NCBI RefSeq assembly: GCF_023330665.1
Contig: NZ_CP097127.1
Span: forward strand, 2,480,001-2,544,000
Reading direction: 5' to 3'
Origin: Conexibacter sp. S30A1
GTDB taxonomy: Bacteria; Actinomycetota; Thermoleophilia; Solirubrobacterales; Solirubrobacteraceae
Length of the DNA: 64,000 bases
The notes beneath the pieces were generated by a model. That model did no database searches. It was given only the letters and a program-made list of their open reading frames with translations, and was not told where the DNA came from. This document shows, piece after piece, positions 63,699-64,000 of this stretch. Positions within the stretch are counted from its first letter, which is position 1; every line of letters starts with the position of its first letter. Made by a program: the position numbers and the translations under genes.

Positions 63699-64000
63699 CT
63701 ACACGCCTGCGGCACCGGGCGCGACGTTGCGCTCCAACCAGCGCCAGAACGATTCGGCGGTGTCGCTGTGCCGTCGGCCGTATGCGCGCACCGCCCGCAG
63801 CGCCCGCCGGATCTCGACGCCGTCGAGCGGCAGCAGCGCCAGTGTCCCCGCGGTGAGCTCGAGCTCGACGGCCAGCGGCGAGAGCAGCGAGAACCCGCCG
63901 TCGGCTGCCAGCGTGCGCTTGACGCTCTGCACGCTGGCGGTTTCGATGGCCGGCAGCAGGCGAATCCCGTGCGCCGCCAGCTCAGCGTCGATCACCTCCC
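63699..64000 (-). CDS. LysR-type regulator, C-terminal part (5' end outside window)
   Basis: About 100 C-terminal residues of an effector-binding domain: VIDAELAAHGIRLLPAIETA, SVQSVKRTLAADGGFSLLSP, LALLPLDGVEIRRALRAVRA, SDTAESFWRWLE. The pattern (ETASVQSVKRTLAAGxGFSLLS) is typical of the LysR substrate domain. The HTH lies beyond position 64000. Confidence 0.75.
   Translation of the reverse strand, partial: EVIDAELAAHGIRLLPAIETASVQSVKRTLAADGGFSLLSPLAVELELTAGTLALLPLDGVEIRRALRAVRAYGRRHSDTAESFWRWLERNVAPGAAGV

Overview
The window is GC-rich, densely coded actinobacterial chromosome. The gene set (fhaA-fhaB-pstP-rodA-pbpA-pknB cell-wall/kinase cluster, an actinobacterial-type rpmH-rnpA-yidD-yidC-jag-rsmG-parA-parB block, a DUF4446 protein, a ClpX-type zinc-finger HTH protein, an E. 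coli-like insert in GyrB) points to the Thermoleophilia/Solirubrobacterales side of the Actinomycetota. That placement is inference; no 16S gene is present.

Layout. (1) 1-9900, minus strand: a tightly coupled cell-envelope signalling operon. It reads membrane kinase, FhaA, FhaB, PP2C phosphatase, RodA/FtsW, class B PBP, PASTA kinase and D-Ala-D-Ala ligase (cut by the window edge), several joined by 4-base start/stop overlaps. (2) 10133-15446: a secreted-type protein with a 46-bp perfect palindrome inside its coding sequence, a DUF4446 protein, prephenate dehydratase, a GGDEF-EAL protein and an HNH endonuclease. A compact structured, terminator-closed unit with a full-length Shine-Dalgarno sequence follows the HNH gene. 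(3) 15978-31430: the replication-origin gene neighbourhood. gyrA, gyrB, a DciA/DUF721 protein, recF, dnaN and dnaA run leftward; rpmH, rnpA, yidD, yidC, jag, a LAGLIDADG protein, rsmG, parA and parB run rightward. A split parS-like hairpin lies after jag, and I see no DnaA-box cluster. (4) 31480-32085: an HTH/ClpX-zinc-finger regulator flanked by GTCTACC-type palindromes. (5) 32197-55305: a roughly 23-kb genomic island inserted at the 3' end of tRNA-Ile(GAT), with a 40-nt copy of the tRNA end (38/40 identical) at the far junction. (6) 55715-64000: an amidohydrolase, a fused ferredoxin/NrfD membrane protein with a large molybdopterin oxidoreductase, a CLC-type channel, a small membrane protein and the end of a LysR regulator.

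The island is the accessory part. It holds seven toxin-antitoxin modules: three of one small RHH-antitoxin/toxin family, two VapBC, one RelBE-like and one YefM-YoeB. It also holds four transposable elements (IS110, an IS982-like transposase between 350-bp inverted repeats, IS1634, IS3), an orphan LanC-like cyclase, a methyltransferase, a GNAT acetyltransferase, a PadR-membrane protein-beta protein cluster and a MarR-controlled ABC exporter. Both integrase remnants have lost the catalytic tyrosine. In the repeated toxin family two of three toxins are broken (one nonsense codon, one 1-nt frameshift) while all three antitoxins stay open. Most toxin-antitoxin promoters place a -10 box 6-7 nt before the start codon, so they look leaderless. 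The picture is of an island that can no longer excise by itself and is kept partly by addiction modules, some of which have themselves lost the toxin.
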